The notes below the pieces were generated by a model. The model saw only the letters and a list, made by a program, of their open reading frames with translations. It searched no databases and had not been told where the DNA came from. From the NCBI GenBank assembly GCA_050031985.1, contig JBNAIG010000019.1:1-64000 (forward strand): DNA of 64,000 nt, read 5' to 3'. Source of the stretch: SZUA-368 sp028533045. Lineage in GTDB: Bacteria > Spirochaetota > Spirochaetia > DSM-2461. Position 1 is the first letter of the stretch. Each line of letters opens with the position of its first letter. Shown piece after piece: positions 31,911 through 40,672 of the stretch. Made by a program: the position numbers and the translations under genes.

Positions 31911-32785
31911 GTGCGGTAATTGTTACCTATAACAACAAAGAACTTGTTTTAAAACAGATAGATCGCCTTTTAAAGACTGATCGTGAGAACTTCCATATTA
32001 TCGTGGTGGATAACGCGTCCTCCGACGGGACGGCTGAGGCTATTGAATCCCGTTGGGGAGAGAACCCCCGGCTTAGTCTGGTGCGTCAAGAGGAGAACCG
32101 GGGGGGCGCCGGTGGATTCCGCCGTGGTGTGGAAGAAGCCCTAAAGGGGCCTTTTGACTACTTCTGGCTCCTCGATGATGACGCAGTTCCCCGGGAGGAC
32201 GCTCTGGATGAGCTTCTCAAGGCGGCGGAAGAAATTCCCGGTCCCTGGGGTGCCTTGGGGTCTCTTGTGGCACAGGAGGAACAGCCCGAACTGGTTACGG
32301 AAACGGGGGGAGGTATCTTGTGGCTAAGGGGCAAATTAACCGCCCATAACCAGAATTCCCTTATAAAAGATGTTTCCCCCGAGCCATTCATCGTGGGCCA
32401 TGCGGCGGCGGCCTCCCTGCTTACCCGCCGGGATGTGGTGGAAAACTTAGGTTTCTTTGAAGATATCTTTATACACTTTGACGATGTGGAGTGGTGTTAC
32501 CGCATTGGCCGGGCCGGTTATCCCGTCTATTCCGTTCCCCGGTCCATCGTGCATCATCCCTTTAAAAAAGGTGCCGCCCCCGGTTGGATTCGTTACTACG
32601 ACGCCCGGAATATTCTTCTGGTTTACCGGAGAAATCGCCCCTGGCTCATGGCTGTCCCCTTTTTGAGGTTTAGACTTATGGCTTTGGTCTTTTTTCTACG
32701 GGGGGAAAGACAAACGGCCCATTATATTCTTAGGGGCCAAAGAGACTATTTTAAGGGAAAGCTTCGTTTACGGAGTGAGCTGTAG
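31898..32785 (+). CDS. Glycosyltransferase family 2, GlfT/rhamnosyltransferase-like
   Basis: 295 residues. GT-A fold: VSAVIVTYNNKELVLKQID, IIVVDNASSDGTAE, ENRGGAGGFRRGVEEAL, and the metal-binding YFWLLDDDAVP. HFDDVEWCYRIGRAGYPVYSVP gives the catalytic ED-like region, and RYYDARNILLVYRRN is typical of galactofuranosyl/rhamnosyl transferases. Cytoplasmic face of the membrane. The UDP-galactofuranose source (glf) lies at 7080. Overlaps the previous gene by 13 bases. Confidence 0.85.
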   Translation: MAGVSAVIVTYNNKELVLKQIDRLLKTDRENFHIIVVDNASSDGTAEAIESRWGENPRLSLVRQEENRGGAGGFRRGVEEALKGPFDYFWLLDDDAVPREDALDELLKAAEEIPGPWGALGSLVAQEEQPELVTETGGGILWLRGKLTAHNQNSLIKDVSPEPFIVGHAAAASLLTRRDVVENLGFFEDIFIHFDDVEWCYRIGRAGYPVYSVPRSIVHHPFKKGAAPGWIRYYDARNILLVYRRNRPWLMAVPFLRFRLMALVFFLRGERQTAHYILRGQRDYFKGKLRLRSEL

Positions 32786-34318
32786 TCATTCCTTGAGAGA
32801 GCAGGGAAGGTAAATGTGAAAGCTGGTCCCTTTTCCCACTTCCGAGAAAAGTTCAATAGCCCCTTTATGTTCCTGTATGGTGGCGTAAACCATGGAGAGG
32901 CCCAGCCCGGTTCCTTTGCCCAGCTCTTTTGAGGTAAAGAAGGGCTCAAAGATTTTATCCATTATTTTCGGATCGATTCCCGTGCCCGTATCGGAAACCA
33001 TGAGTTTTATATAGAGGCCCGGTTTGATATCAAAAGGGCTGTATAGGCAAAAGTCCCGGTCTAGTTTCTTGTTTTCCGTTTCTATGGATAGGGTTCCCCC
33101 CCGGGGCATGGCGTGGGCTGAGTTAATGGCCAGGTTCATAATGCTGTTTTGAATGGCAGAGAAGTCGCCTATGAAGACGCTTTCACGGGCTTTGTCCTGC
33201 AGGTTGATTGTTATCTTTTTATTCAGAGTTCTTCCCAGAAGGTTTAGTGAGTCCCGTATGGCCATATGAAGATCGATACGGGATGAGCTTATTTGTTTCT
33301 TCCTGCCAAAAGCCAGGAGTTTGGCTGTTAACTCCGCCGCTCTGTCGGTGGTTTCCAGTATCATTTCTACAAAGTGTCGGTTCTCTTCCGAAAGGCTTTC
33401 ATCCAGGGTCAGGAGCTGAGTGGCCGATGATATTCCCGCCAACATATTGTTAAAGTCATGGGCCACCCCTCCGGCCAATTTACCTATGGCGTCCATCTTT
33501 CTCGCCTGCACGAGCTGCTCTTCCATTTTGGTCTTTTCTGCCATTTCCCGGTTTAGGGATTCTATTTTTTCCTTAATCGAATTTTGCATGAGAGCGACAC
33601 TCTGGGAGAGGGTTCCCACCTCATCGTCTCCCCCTTCCGGAATGGTTTGATCCAGGTCTCCCCGGGCTATTTGCGTCGTTATTTTCGTTAGTTTAATAAT
33701 GGGCGCAGTAAGATTGTTGGATAACCAGATGAGGCTGGGAATGAAGAGGAGGGACAGAATCACCATGGTAAGAAGGAGTATTCCTATGAACTCCCGCATG
33801 TGGGCATATTTGTGTTCCAGAGGTATAGAGTAGATGATATACCACTCCCAAGAGGGATAATACCTGTACACATACCAGAGATTTGATCCTCCGTAGGAAG
33901 AGTAAAGTTCTCCTTCCTTGACCTGTTTTAGACTTTGAAACGCCTCTATGGCCTGTAAGGATGTATCCCCTTGCGGAAGGAGGGGGTGGAGAATCATGGC
34001 CAGATCTTTATCCGTGATAAAAGGGTAGAGCTCTATATTTTCCGAATCATAATAGGTTGTCCTGAGTTCCTTGAGGAGGGCTTCCTGGAAATCATCCACA
34101 TAGATCTCTCTAAGTCCGGTTTTGTTTAATCTGTCCTCCGCTTTATCCAGATCTTTGATAATAATGCTGATTTTTTCCTCGTAAATGGTTATCTGGCTGA
34201 CATCTACTATGTGTTTAAGCTGGAGTCGGGATACGATGGTTATGGCAAACAGCTGGAAAATAAAGGTGCCCACTGTAAGGATAATCAGTTTTGTCTTGAT
34301 AGATTTTATGAAATTCAT
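32786..34318 (-). CDS. Sensor histidine kinase with periplasmic sensor and HAMP
   Basis: 510 residues from ATG at 34318 (GGGGAAGGAGA upstream). Membrane helix 8-30, periplasmic domain to about 180 (Cache-like ELYSSYGGSNLWYVYRYYPSWEWYIIYSIPLEH), second helix, HAMP (NNLTAPIIKLTKITTQIARGDLDQ), HisKA with His287 in AGGVAHDFNNML, and HATPase DTGTGIDPK, FEPFFTSKELGKGTGLGLS. Its start overlaps the stop of the binding lipoprotein gene (ATGA), so the two probably form one sensing unit. No receiver gene adjacent. Confidence 0.88.
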   Translation of the reverse strand: MNFIKSIKTKLIILTVGTFIFQLFAITIVSRLQLKHIVDVSQITIYEEKISIIIKDLDKAEDRLNKTGLREIYVDDFQEALLKELRTTYYDSENIELYPFITDKDLAMILHPLLPQGDTSLQAIEAFQSLKQVKEGELYSSYGGSNLWYVYRYYPSWEWYIIYSIPLEHKYAHMREFIGILLLTMVILSLLFIPSLIWLSNNLTAPIIKLTKITTQIARGDLDQTIPEGGDDEVGTLSQSVALMQNSIKEKIESLNREMAEKTKMEEQLVQARKMDAIGKLAGGVAHDFNNMLAGISSATQLLTLDESLSEENRHFVEMILETTDRAAELTAKLLAFGRKKQISSSRIDLHMAIRDSLNLLGRTLNKKITINLQDKARESVFIGDFSAIQNSIMNLAINSAHAMPRGGTLSIETENKKLDRDFCLYSPFDIKPGLYIKLMVSDTGTGIDPKIMDKIFEPFFTSKELGKGTGLGLSMVYATIQEHKGAIELFSEVGKGTSFHIYLPCSLKE

Positions 34319-35421
34319 TCTCCTTCCCCTTCGGCCGGCCATAGTTGAGCTTCCTCTATTAATTCATAGGGGAATTTGTAGCCGAGTTTGTTGGCCATTG
34401 TTGTATTTAGTACAAGTTTGGATTCCCTGTTTATAGACATCGGAATGGAATCCGGGGGAGTTCCTTCAAGGATTTTTATCGTATTTTGAGCCAGCCACCA
34501 GGCAAACTCTCTGCTGACCTTCGTTTCTCCCAAGAGAGCCAGGTGAATGTTTTGCACCATAGAGACGGCCACGGGGACTCTTGTTTCTTCTTCTATAAAG
34601 CGAAGGGCTTCTTCTTCATTCCAGTCTTTGAGGCCGACCGTGTTGAAAAGGACAAGCATATCCGTCTCATTTTGCATGATTTGATAGTATTTTTTCCATT
34701 CCGAAAAGGACGGGGCAAAGCGGGCCATTTCTACGGGGAGCTCAAGTCTATTTACCAGGCTTTTGTAAATGGTATGGTTCATTTCTTCTTCCTGGAATAA
34801 CAGGCCCAGGCGATTACCCTCTGTGAAGAGGCTCAGGTGTGCCACGGTATTCTCCATGGGATCTACTTCTACCATGCCTCTGATGTGCGATAGGGGCAGG
34901 CCGTACTGAGAGGCATCCCAGTTTACTGCACAAAAAAGGACGGGTATGTCTTTGTCTTTGAGATAGGGGACCACAAGGTATTTGACAAAGCTGTCGTCGC
35001 TGCCCAGTATGATGTCCGGCTGAAACTCTTCTATAATCTCCAGGGCTTCCCCGGCTTTGATTCTGGCATGTTCGTCACTTTTGTTAAGCTTTGTATCCAT
35101 ACGAAAGAGGCGCAGTTCATAATTCAAACCTGATTTATCAAGGGAATGGAAAAGGGTTTCCTCTATGTCGTCGCTCCAGGCATATCCCTCATGGTAGGAG
35201 TTTACATAGAAGATCTTTTTTTGCTCCTTTTCTACGAGGGTGGATCTCTCCCGGAGCTCTTCTATTATGAGGTCGGGATTGTCGGAATTGATATTAAGAA
35301 CCCCGGGGTTTCCTTCCTCGGACAGGATGTTTTCGCCTCTCATCTCTTTATGGCAGCCGGTGAATGGTACAAAAAGAGTCAGAAAAAGGAGAATTTGGAC
35401 CGTTTTGTTAAGATGGGGCAC
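34315..35421 (-). CDS. ABC_sub_bind-like lipoprotein, sensor partner of the downstream kinase
   Basis: 368 residues from GTG at 35421. Lipobox LFVPFTGC. The domain (IFYVNSYHEGYAWSDDIEETL, FRMDTKL, IILGSDDSFVKYL, IPVLFCAVNWD, RGMVEVD) is homologous to the sensor part of the four fused kinases in this window. Here it is a separate lipoprotein coupled to the next kinase gene. Ligand unknown. Confidence 0.8.
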   Translation of the reverse strand: MPHLNKTVQILLFLTLFVPFTGCHKEMRGENILSEEGNPGVLNINSDNPDLIIEELRERSTLVEKEQKKIFYVNSYHEGYAWSDDIEETLFHSLDKSGLNYELRLFRMDTKLNKSDEHARIKAGEALEIIEEFQPDIILGSDDSFVKYLVVPYLKDKDIPVLFCAVNWDASQYGLPLSHIRGMVEVDPMENTVAHLSLFTEGNRLGLLFQEEEMNHTIYKSLVNRLELPVEMARFAPSFSEWKKYYQIMQNETDMLVLFNTVGLKDWNEEEALRFIEEETRVPVAVSMVQNIHLALLGETKVSREFAWWLAQNTIKILEGTPPDSIPMSINRESKLVLNTTMANKLGYKFPYELIEEAQLWPAEGEGE

Positions 35422-35427
35422 TTAGTT

Positions 35428-35456
35428 ATTTTAGTCCGGGTAAGGACTTTTTTCAA
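35428..35456 (-). promoter_or_regulatory. Predicted leaderless promoter with GTG start
   Basis: Reverse strand: TTGAAA (35451-35456), 17 bases, TAAAAT (35428-35433), 6 bases, GTG at 35421. Both boxes are 5 of 6 to consensus. Confidence 0.6.
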
Positions 35457-35493
35457 ATTTACTTGCTGTTTATTAAAAAAGGATATACCGGGA

Positions 35494-35521
35494 TTGAAAA
35501 GGCTTTTGTCCTATATATACT
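35494..35521 (+). promoter_or_regulatory. Predicted promoter of the LacI-fold chemoreceptor gene
   Basis: TTGAAA (35494-35499), 16 bases, TATACT (35516-35521). The transcript would have a leader of about 40 bases with GAGGT 9 bases before the ATG at 35569. Confidence 0.5.
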
Positions 35522-35568
35522 TTAATACAGAGTTTTATAAAAAAGCTGTATATGTGAGGTGCTGCATC

Positions 35569-38001
35569 ATGAGAGACAAGAAAACTATTGGTTTTATGAC
35601 CCGTTCTATCGGAACTCCCGTTGGATTTACCATTTGGCAGGGGGTCAAAAAAGCGGCCCAAAAACATGGTGTGAATTTAATAACTATTGACGGGGATAAT
35701 GTGGGGCGGCACAGGACTTTGATTTTTGAGTTAATGAAGAAGAATAATGTGGACGGAGTTCTTACATGGGCTTCCAACACGGCCGATGAAAAAACCGTCT
35801 TTTACAGTAAAAGGATTGGGGATATTCCCATTGTTACCCTGACTCTTCCCATTGATTCCTATCCGGTAGTTCAAATTGACTCCTATACGGGAATGAAGCT
35901 GGCCGTTAAGCACCTGATTGAGGTTCATGGCCGGGATAAAATCGTTTTTATTCCCGGGAATGAGACAAATAACTATTACAATGAGAGATTTCAGGGGTAT
36001 AAGGATGCTCTGAAAGAGGCCGGGGTAGCGGTAAATCCCCAACTGATAGGAAACCGGATTCCTCCCGATTCCCCCTATGATGAATATTATGACATATCTA
36101 CGATTCTGGACGATATTATTAATGTCAGGAAACTGGTGCCCGGTAAGGACTTTAACGGGATTATCACAGTGACCGAAGGGTATTCTCTGGTTCTCTTTGA
36201 TTACTTTCGCAAGAAGGGGATTTCTGTTCCCGAGGATGTTTCCATCATCAGTTATGATAACTCTACCAAAGGGCGTTACGAAAAGCCCACACCCACGGCC
36301 ATGATTCTTCCTTTTGATGAACAGTCGGAACAGGGGTTCCATATTTTGATGGACCAGATAAACGGCAAGCCTGTAGAACGATTTAACAAGATTCCCAGTC
36401 ATCTTCAAGTGAACTTGAGCTGTGGATGCGAGGAAAAGTCCCTAGACCTGGCGGCTACTTCCAGCGAATACAAGATTGTTCAGAACTGCGGGTTGTTCAA
36501 GAAGGCCTCCGAAGGAAAAGAGCCCACAAAGGAAGAGCTTGAGTTAACCGTTCAGGAGTGTGTTAATGCCTTTTTGGCTCAAATTGACCGTAATACGGCG
36601 CAGCACACCAAGCTAATGAAGAGCATTGAAGACTACAGCCGCGATGTTGTTTCTTCCTTGATAAATGAACTTATCCATGACGGCTCTGAAGAAACGATGA
36701 AAAGCCTGGACCGATTGATTGAGCTTTTTGTCGAGAGAAAGGTGCCTTTGAAGCAGCTTCAAAACCTTGTTTCTATCTTCCGAAATATTTTTATTCTTGA
36801 GATTGACCGAATAGACACGGTTAACCGGGCGGAAAATATTTTTCATAAGCTCCGTACCAATATTAGCGTGTCCATTGATTATTTCGAAGGGAAAAAACTT
36901 TCCGACAGGGATAAAGATGCGGAGGAGCTTAACAGTTTTTCTCGAATTTTGGCCGGTAAGTACAGCCATAAGGATATTTTTGAAGTTATAACCAAGAGAA
37001 CGCCCCTTTTGAATATTGGGGAGCTCTACCTTGTGATGTATCCGGAACGGGTAAAATATGAGTTTCTTGATCCCATGCCGGAGAAGTCAACTTTGATTTA
37101 CGGAGTTAAAAAGGGAAAGGCTCTGACTATTTCCGAAAAGGAGCGTGAATTTAGCACCCTGGATATTCTTCCCTCTTCCGTGATGGCGCAAAGCTCAAAG
37201 GAAAATGTTGTGATCATGCCTCTCTTCTCCAATATGAGACATATGGGCTTTCTTGTATTTATGGACAGTCCCAATGACCGCCATCTTTATGCGGCGGTGC
37301 GGGATTTTATCTCCAGTGCCCTCCAGGGGGCCTATATGATGACCGAAATGGAAAAGGCCGAAAAGGAAAGCGCGGAAAACCTGGTGAATCTGAAGCAGAA
37401 AGCGGAAGTTATCACCGTAAATACGGAGAGTATTAATACCCTTATTCAGTCTATTACGGAGGCCATGGAGAATATCGGACGGAATGTCAAACTCATTTCC
37501 GACGATATCACATCGGTGGCCCGGGAAAGTAATACGGTTGTAAAGGTTACCGATGAAGCCAATGGTTTTGTGGATAAGCTGAATAAGAAGGCCAACGATA
37601 TCTCTGCGATTACCAATCTGATTTCCGATCTCTCCGAGAAGACCGACGTTCTTTCCATTAATGCCCGTATCGAAGCGGCCCGGGCCGGAGCGGATGGTAA
37701 GGGATTCTCCGTGGTGGCCAATGAGATTAAGGAATTGAGCCAGCAGACCAATGAATCGACCCAGAAGATTAATGAGATGATTGGGGAGATACAGAGCGGG
37801 TCCGGAGAGACTCTTAGCTCCATGTCCAGCATTCATTCTATTATTCAGAAGATCTATTCGCTTACGGAAGATATTAACGTGCGTATTGATGAGCATCTTA
37901 AGGCGACTCAGGATATTTCTTCCCAGCTGATTGAGGCTTCCCAAGGAAGTAGGGAAATTTATTCGGCTATCTCCCAGGTGGCCGGTGAAGCCGATTTATA
38001 G
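35569..38001 (+). CDS. Cytoplasmic chemoreceptor: LacI-type ligand domain fused to MCP signalling domain
   Basis: 810 residues from ATG at 35569; sequence before it is non-conserved and overlaps the divergent promoter. Residues 1 to about 280 are a LacI/periplasmic-binding-like sugar-sensing domain (KKTIGFMTRSIGTPVGFTIWQGVKKAAQKHG, GVLTWASN, GRDKIVFIPGN, YFRKKGISVPEDVSIISYDNS) without the HTH. A long helical and GAF-like region follows. The C-terminus has the MCP hairpin (ISDLSEKTDVLSINARIEAARAG, then GFSVVANEIKEL, about 680-725). There is no signal peptide or membrane helix. Probably couples an internal sugar or metabolite level to CheA. Confidence 0.82.
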   Translation: MRDKKTIGFMTRSIGTPVGFTIWQGVKKAAQKHGVNLITIDGDNVGRHRTLIFELMKKNNVDGVLTWASNTADEKTVFYSKRIGDIPIVTLTLPIDSYPVVQIDSYTGMKLAVKHLIEVHGRDKIVFIPGNETNNYYNERFQGYKDALKEAGVAVNPQLIGNRIPPDSPYDEYYDISTILDDIINVRKLVPGKDFNGIITVTEGYSLVLFDYFRKKGISVPEDVSIISYDNSTKGRYEKPTPTAMILPFDEQSEQGFHILMDQINGKPVERFNKIPSHLQVNLSCGCEEKSLDLAATSSEYKIVQNCGLFKKASEGKEPTKEELELTVQECVNAFLAQIDRNTAQHTKLMKSIEDYSRDVVSSLINELIHDGSEETMKSLDRLIELFVERKVPLKQLQNLVSIFRNIFILEIDRIDTVNRAENIFHKLRTNISVSIDYFEGKKLSDRDKDAEELNSFSRILAGKYSHKDIFEVITKRTPLLNIGELYLVMYPERVKYEFLDPMPEKSTLIYGVKKGKALTISEKEREFSTLDILPSSVMAQSSKENVVIMPLFSNMRHMGFLVFMDSPNDRHLYAAVRDFISSALQGAYMMTEMEKAEKESAENLVNLKQKAEVITVNTESINTLIQSITEAMENIGRNVKLISDDITSVARESNTVVKVTDEANGFVDKLNKKANDISAITNLISDLSEKTDVLSINARIEAARAGADGKGFSVVANEIKELSQQTNESTQKINEMIGEIQSGSGETLSSMSSIHSIIQKIYSLTEDINVRIDEHLKATQDISSQLIEASQGSREIYSAISQVAGEADL

Positions 38002-38013
38002 TAAACTTGGCCC

Positions 38014-38931
38014 ATGTATGAATTCTTTGAACCTCCTGTTCCCCTGGGAGAAGACGGCGTACCCCTTGAACCGGCCCGCCTGCTCCATCTTCCCGGGGAA
38101 ATGAATATTGATATTTATCCGCCCCTTATCTTTGTGACCCTCTACCGGGAAATGTTAGCGGAAGAAGTGAGTTCTTTGTCGGAGGTGCTGGAGAAGCGCT
38201 TCCCCGCCTGCCCCCTTTATGTTCAGGATCGATCGGTGCGTCCATTTACTGTTGTGCTGGAACGGGGTGAGATTCCCGAAGAGATGACCGTGAAAGAGGG
38301 GGAACTTGAGTTTTTCCTTCATCCCAAAAGGGGACAGAATGCGGGCTTTTTTATTGATATGCGCGATGGCCGCCGTGTTATTGGTGAGATTGTCGTAGAG
38401 CAGAAGGCGAAGGGAAACGGGAAGGTTTTGAATCTGTTTTCCTATACCTGCTCTCTTTCCGTCGCAGCTTTGGCTGCCGGGGCGGAGAGGGTTGTGAATA
38501 TAGATATGAACCGGAAATCTCTGGATGTGGGAAAGAGGAACCACCGGCTGAACCATGGAAACATTCCCGGCGGCTACGGGACACAGGCTCTCTTTCTTCC
38601 CCACGATATCTTTAAGTCTTTGGGAAAGCTGAGGCGGGAAGGCCCCTATGGCTTGATTATTGCCGATCCTCCCCCCAGTCAGAAGGGAAGCTTTGATTTG
38701 CGCAAGGATTATCCCCGCTTGTTAAAGCGGCTTCCGGAGATGTTAGCTCCCGGCGGTGAGATGCTCTTGAGCTTAAACAGCCCCGTGGCGGACTGGGAGG
38801 ATTTTGAACGGTTGGTTTTTGATAACCTGGGCCCCGAATGGGATGTTCAAAGAATCGCTCCGCCCGCCGACTTCCGCCCGGCCGAAGAGGGGCGGGGGCT
38901 TAAGCTTCTTAGGGTTAAACAATCTCTCTAG
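38014..38931 (+). CDS. SAM-dependent methyltransferase, RlmI/RlmK-like
   Basis: 305 residues. GFFIDMRDGRRVIGEIV, then GKVLNLFSYTCSLSVAALAAGAERVVNIDMNRKSLDVGKRN (SAM-binding motif I and II), DIFKSLGKLRREGPYGLIIADPPPSQKGSFDL (motif IV, DPPP) and LAPGGEMLLSLNSP. This is the catalytic half of 23S rRNA cytosine methyltransferases of the RlmI type, but the PUA domain is missing, so the substrate is uncertain. TAAACT lies 6 bases before the ATG. Confidence 0.78.
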   Translation: MYEFFEPPVPLGEDGVPLEPARLLHLPGEMNIDIYPPLIFVTLYREMLAEEVSSLSEVLEKRFPACPLYVQDRSVRPFTVVLERGEIPEEMTVKEGELEFFLHPKRGQNAGFFIDMRDGRRVIGEIVVEQKAKGNGKVLNLFSYTCSLSVAALAAGAERVVNIDMNRKSLDVGKRNHRLNHGNIPGGYGTQALFLPHDIFKSLGKLRREGPYGLIIADPPPSQKGSFDLRKDYPRLLKRLPEMLAPGGEMLLSLNSPVADWEDFERLVFDNLGPEWDVQRIAPPADFRPAEEGRGLKLLRVKQSL

Positions 38932-39602
38932 GCAAAAGCCGGTGCGTAAACCAGCTGCTTTTGTTCCAGCAATTCGTCTATGTAGAAAACCGTCCGGTCC
39001 ACGAAATCGTCCATTTCCTTGAGGCTCAGGTAGGTGTATTTCCTATCCAGATTCTTCGGGGGATTCAGGTAGAAATCAGTGATAAATCGGACTTGATTCA
39101 TAATCGCGCCCCGTTCGTAGTAGTGCAGGTAGTTGGGGAACTCGTCGATGTACTGAAAGATGCGAAAGAAGATGTTATCCGGATTGTCTCTCATGTAAAG
39201 GTGATCCAGGCAGTACCAATCTTTCTTGATGATGCGGATAAGCGATTTGTCCTCTTTGAGAGAGGCGTAGGCGGGATCGCTCTTTTTTTTCCGCTCGATG
39301 AATTTACGCCACTCCTTATCTACGAAGAGGTGGGTGTAGTAGCCGATGTAGAAGGAGCGTTTTTCTTTGTCTCCCACTTTTTCGGCCAGGTAGGCGTCGA
39401 AGAAGCGATCCGGGTAGATATATTTCTTTCCCTTGTCGCTCCAGTGTGTTACTTCTGCGGGAGGATCGAACTTTGTTCTGTCCTCGTTGGGCACGCCGCA
39501 GTCGGGCCCGATGTTACCAACAATAAACTTTACCGGATCCAGGTCATAACCCCTATCCAGTATTTCTTCTGCAATTCTTAAATGAAGACCCCATGTAGCC
39601 AT
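38928..39602 (-). CDS. Zinc-dependent phospholipase C-like protein
   Basis: 224 residues with AAGGAG upstream. TWGLHLRIAEEILDRGYDLDPVKFIVGNIGPDCGVPNED has the spaced His/Asp of the Zn_dep_PLPC family; VTHWSDKGKKYIY and FYIGYYTHLFVDKEWRKFI provide further His/Asp metal ligands. No signal peptide. Family members hydrolyse phospholipids, but cytoplasmic versions are uncharacterised. Its 3' end overlaps the convergent methyltransferase gene by 4 bases. Confidence 0.72.
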   Translation of the reverse strand: MATWGLHLRIAEEILDRGYDLDPVKFIVGNIGPDCGVPNEDRTKFDPPAEVTHWSDKGKKYIYPDRFFDAYLAEKVGDKEKRSFYIGYYTHLFVDKEWRKFIERKKKSDPAYASLKEDKSLIRIIKKDWYCLDHLYMRDNPDNIFFRIFQYIDEFPNYLHYYERGAIMNQVRFITDFYLNPPKNLDRKYTYLSLKEMDDFVDRTVFYIDELLEQKQLVYAPAFA

Positions 39603-39732
39603 AATATAGTCTCCTTTTCCTGTTCCCTTAAATATAGCACGGATTTGTAGGATTTAAAGAACTTTTCTTTCCCGGCATGATTTTAATATAATCCATGACA
39701 GGAGAGGCTTTGATTATTTTTTGATGAAAAAG

Positions 39733-40605
39733 TCAGTTTATGTGCCAAATACAGAGGGCGGCGTAGGAACGCCAGGGGCGCCATTTTTCCGCTTGCCTTT
39801 CTATATCCTTTGTGGTCGGTCTTTTGCCGTTGACCGCAAGAGCTTTGATAATACCCAGGTCGGAGGCGGGAAAGGCGTCGGCCATTCCCAAGCCTCTCAT
39901 GGCTACGTAGTTCACCGTCCAGGGACCGATTCCTTTAAGGGCTAAAAAGGAGTTGTTGAATTCTTCGAAGCTCTGTTCCGGAGAGAGGGATATGCGGTTT
40001 TCCAGTACGGCCCCGGTTACGGTTTTGATGGTTTTTTGTCTTGTGGCTGTAATTCCCAGGCCGGTCAGGTCTGTTTTATTGAGTTCTTCCGCCGTTGGAA
40101 AGAAGTATTTTAAGTCATCCGGGAAAGATATTCCTGTATGATGGGCGGATCTTTCGGCAATACGTCCCGCCAGGGTGGTGGCTGCCTGTACGGTTATTTG
40201 CTGTCCCAGAATAGCGCGAACGGTAAATTCAAAGGGGTCGAAGGCGACCGGGAGTCCGGGTACACGGCCCCGGGGCATTCCCCGAGAGAGGAGAGGGTCA
40301 CCGGCAAAGCGTTTATTTATTTCACTTTTGTCCCTGTCCAGGTCGAACATGCGGCGAATTATCTTAAGAAGTTCTCCCGTTGATCCCTTTGAGTCGGAGT
40401 AAATCTTTCCTTCCAAGGACGATTCTTTTTCATTATTCCAAAGGGAGAGCCACCCCCGGCCGTCGGGAAAACGGAATGTTCTGCTGTATACGCCGTCACA
40501 GGCTGACTCCACTCCCCTTATTAAACGGGGGGTCATAAAAGAGAGAACCGACCGGTAGTCAAATGAGGGATCGTAGGGCAGGGTGAAGTCAGTTTTGCTT
40601 ATCAT
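39733..40605 (-). CDS. alkA: DNA-3-methyladenine glycosylase II, AlkA-like
   Basis: 290 residues. PFEFTVRAILGQQITVQAATTLAGRI and the helix-hairpin-helix LALKGIGPWTVNYVAMRGLG followed by ADAFPASDLGI, which holds the catalytic Asp, identify the AlkA branch of HhH-GPD glycosylases. It removes alkylated bases from DNA. The N-terminal AlkA_N-like region (DFTLPYDPSFDYRSVLSFM) is present. Divergent from a lipase gene with an inverted repeat between. Confidence 0.9.
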   Translation of the reverse strand: MISKTDFTLPYDPSFDYRSVLSFMTPRLIRGVESACDGVYSRTFRFPDGRGWLSLWNNEKESSLEGKIYSDSKGSTGELLKIIRRMFDLDRDKSEINKRFAGDPLLSRGMPRGRVPGLPVAFDPFEFTVRAILGQQITVQAATTLAGRIAERSAHHTGISFPDDLKYFFPTAEELNKTDLTGLGITATRQKTIKTVTGAVLENRISLSPEQSFEEFNNSFLALKGIGPWTVNYVAMRGLGMADAFPASDLGIIKALAVNGKRPTTKDIERQAEKWRPWRSYAALCIWHIN

Positions 40606-40611
40606 AGAAAA

Positions 40612-40620
40612 ATTATAGCA
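40612..40620 (-). promoter_or_regulatory. Predicted leaderless extended -10 promoter of alkA
   Basis: Reverse strand: TGC-TATAAT (40612-40620), an extended -10, then 6 bases and the ATG at 40605. A weak TTGTGA at 40637-40642 is 19 bases upstream. Confidence 0.55.
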
Positions 40621-40636
40621 TAAAAGGGGTTAACGC

Positions 40637-40651
40637 TCACAATCGTTGTGA
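40637..40651. promoter_or_regulatory. Inverted repeat between alkA and lipase genes
   Basis: TCACAA-TCG-TTGTGA, a perfect 6-3-6 palindrome in the 67-base divergent region. It could bind a dimeric regulator of one or both genes. No regulator gene is adjacent. Confidence 0.4.
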
Positions 40652-40672
40652 TAAATGATTATAATGGTAATG

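Noticed and set aside
35146..35568. N-terminal extension of the LacI-MCP chemoreceptor
   Set aside because: It runs opposite to the 5' end of another gene and across two predicted promoters, is not domain-like, and an ATG with GAGGT fits at 35569.
39687..39718. Micro-frame starting at 39695 after TATAAT
   Set aside because: Only nine codons, -10 too close to the ATG, and no conserved context.
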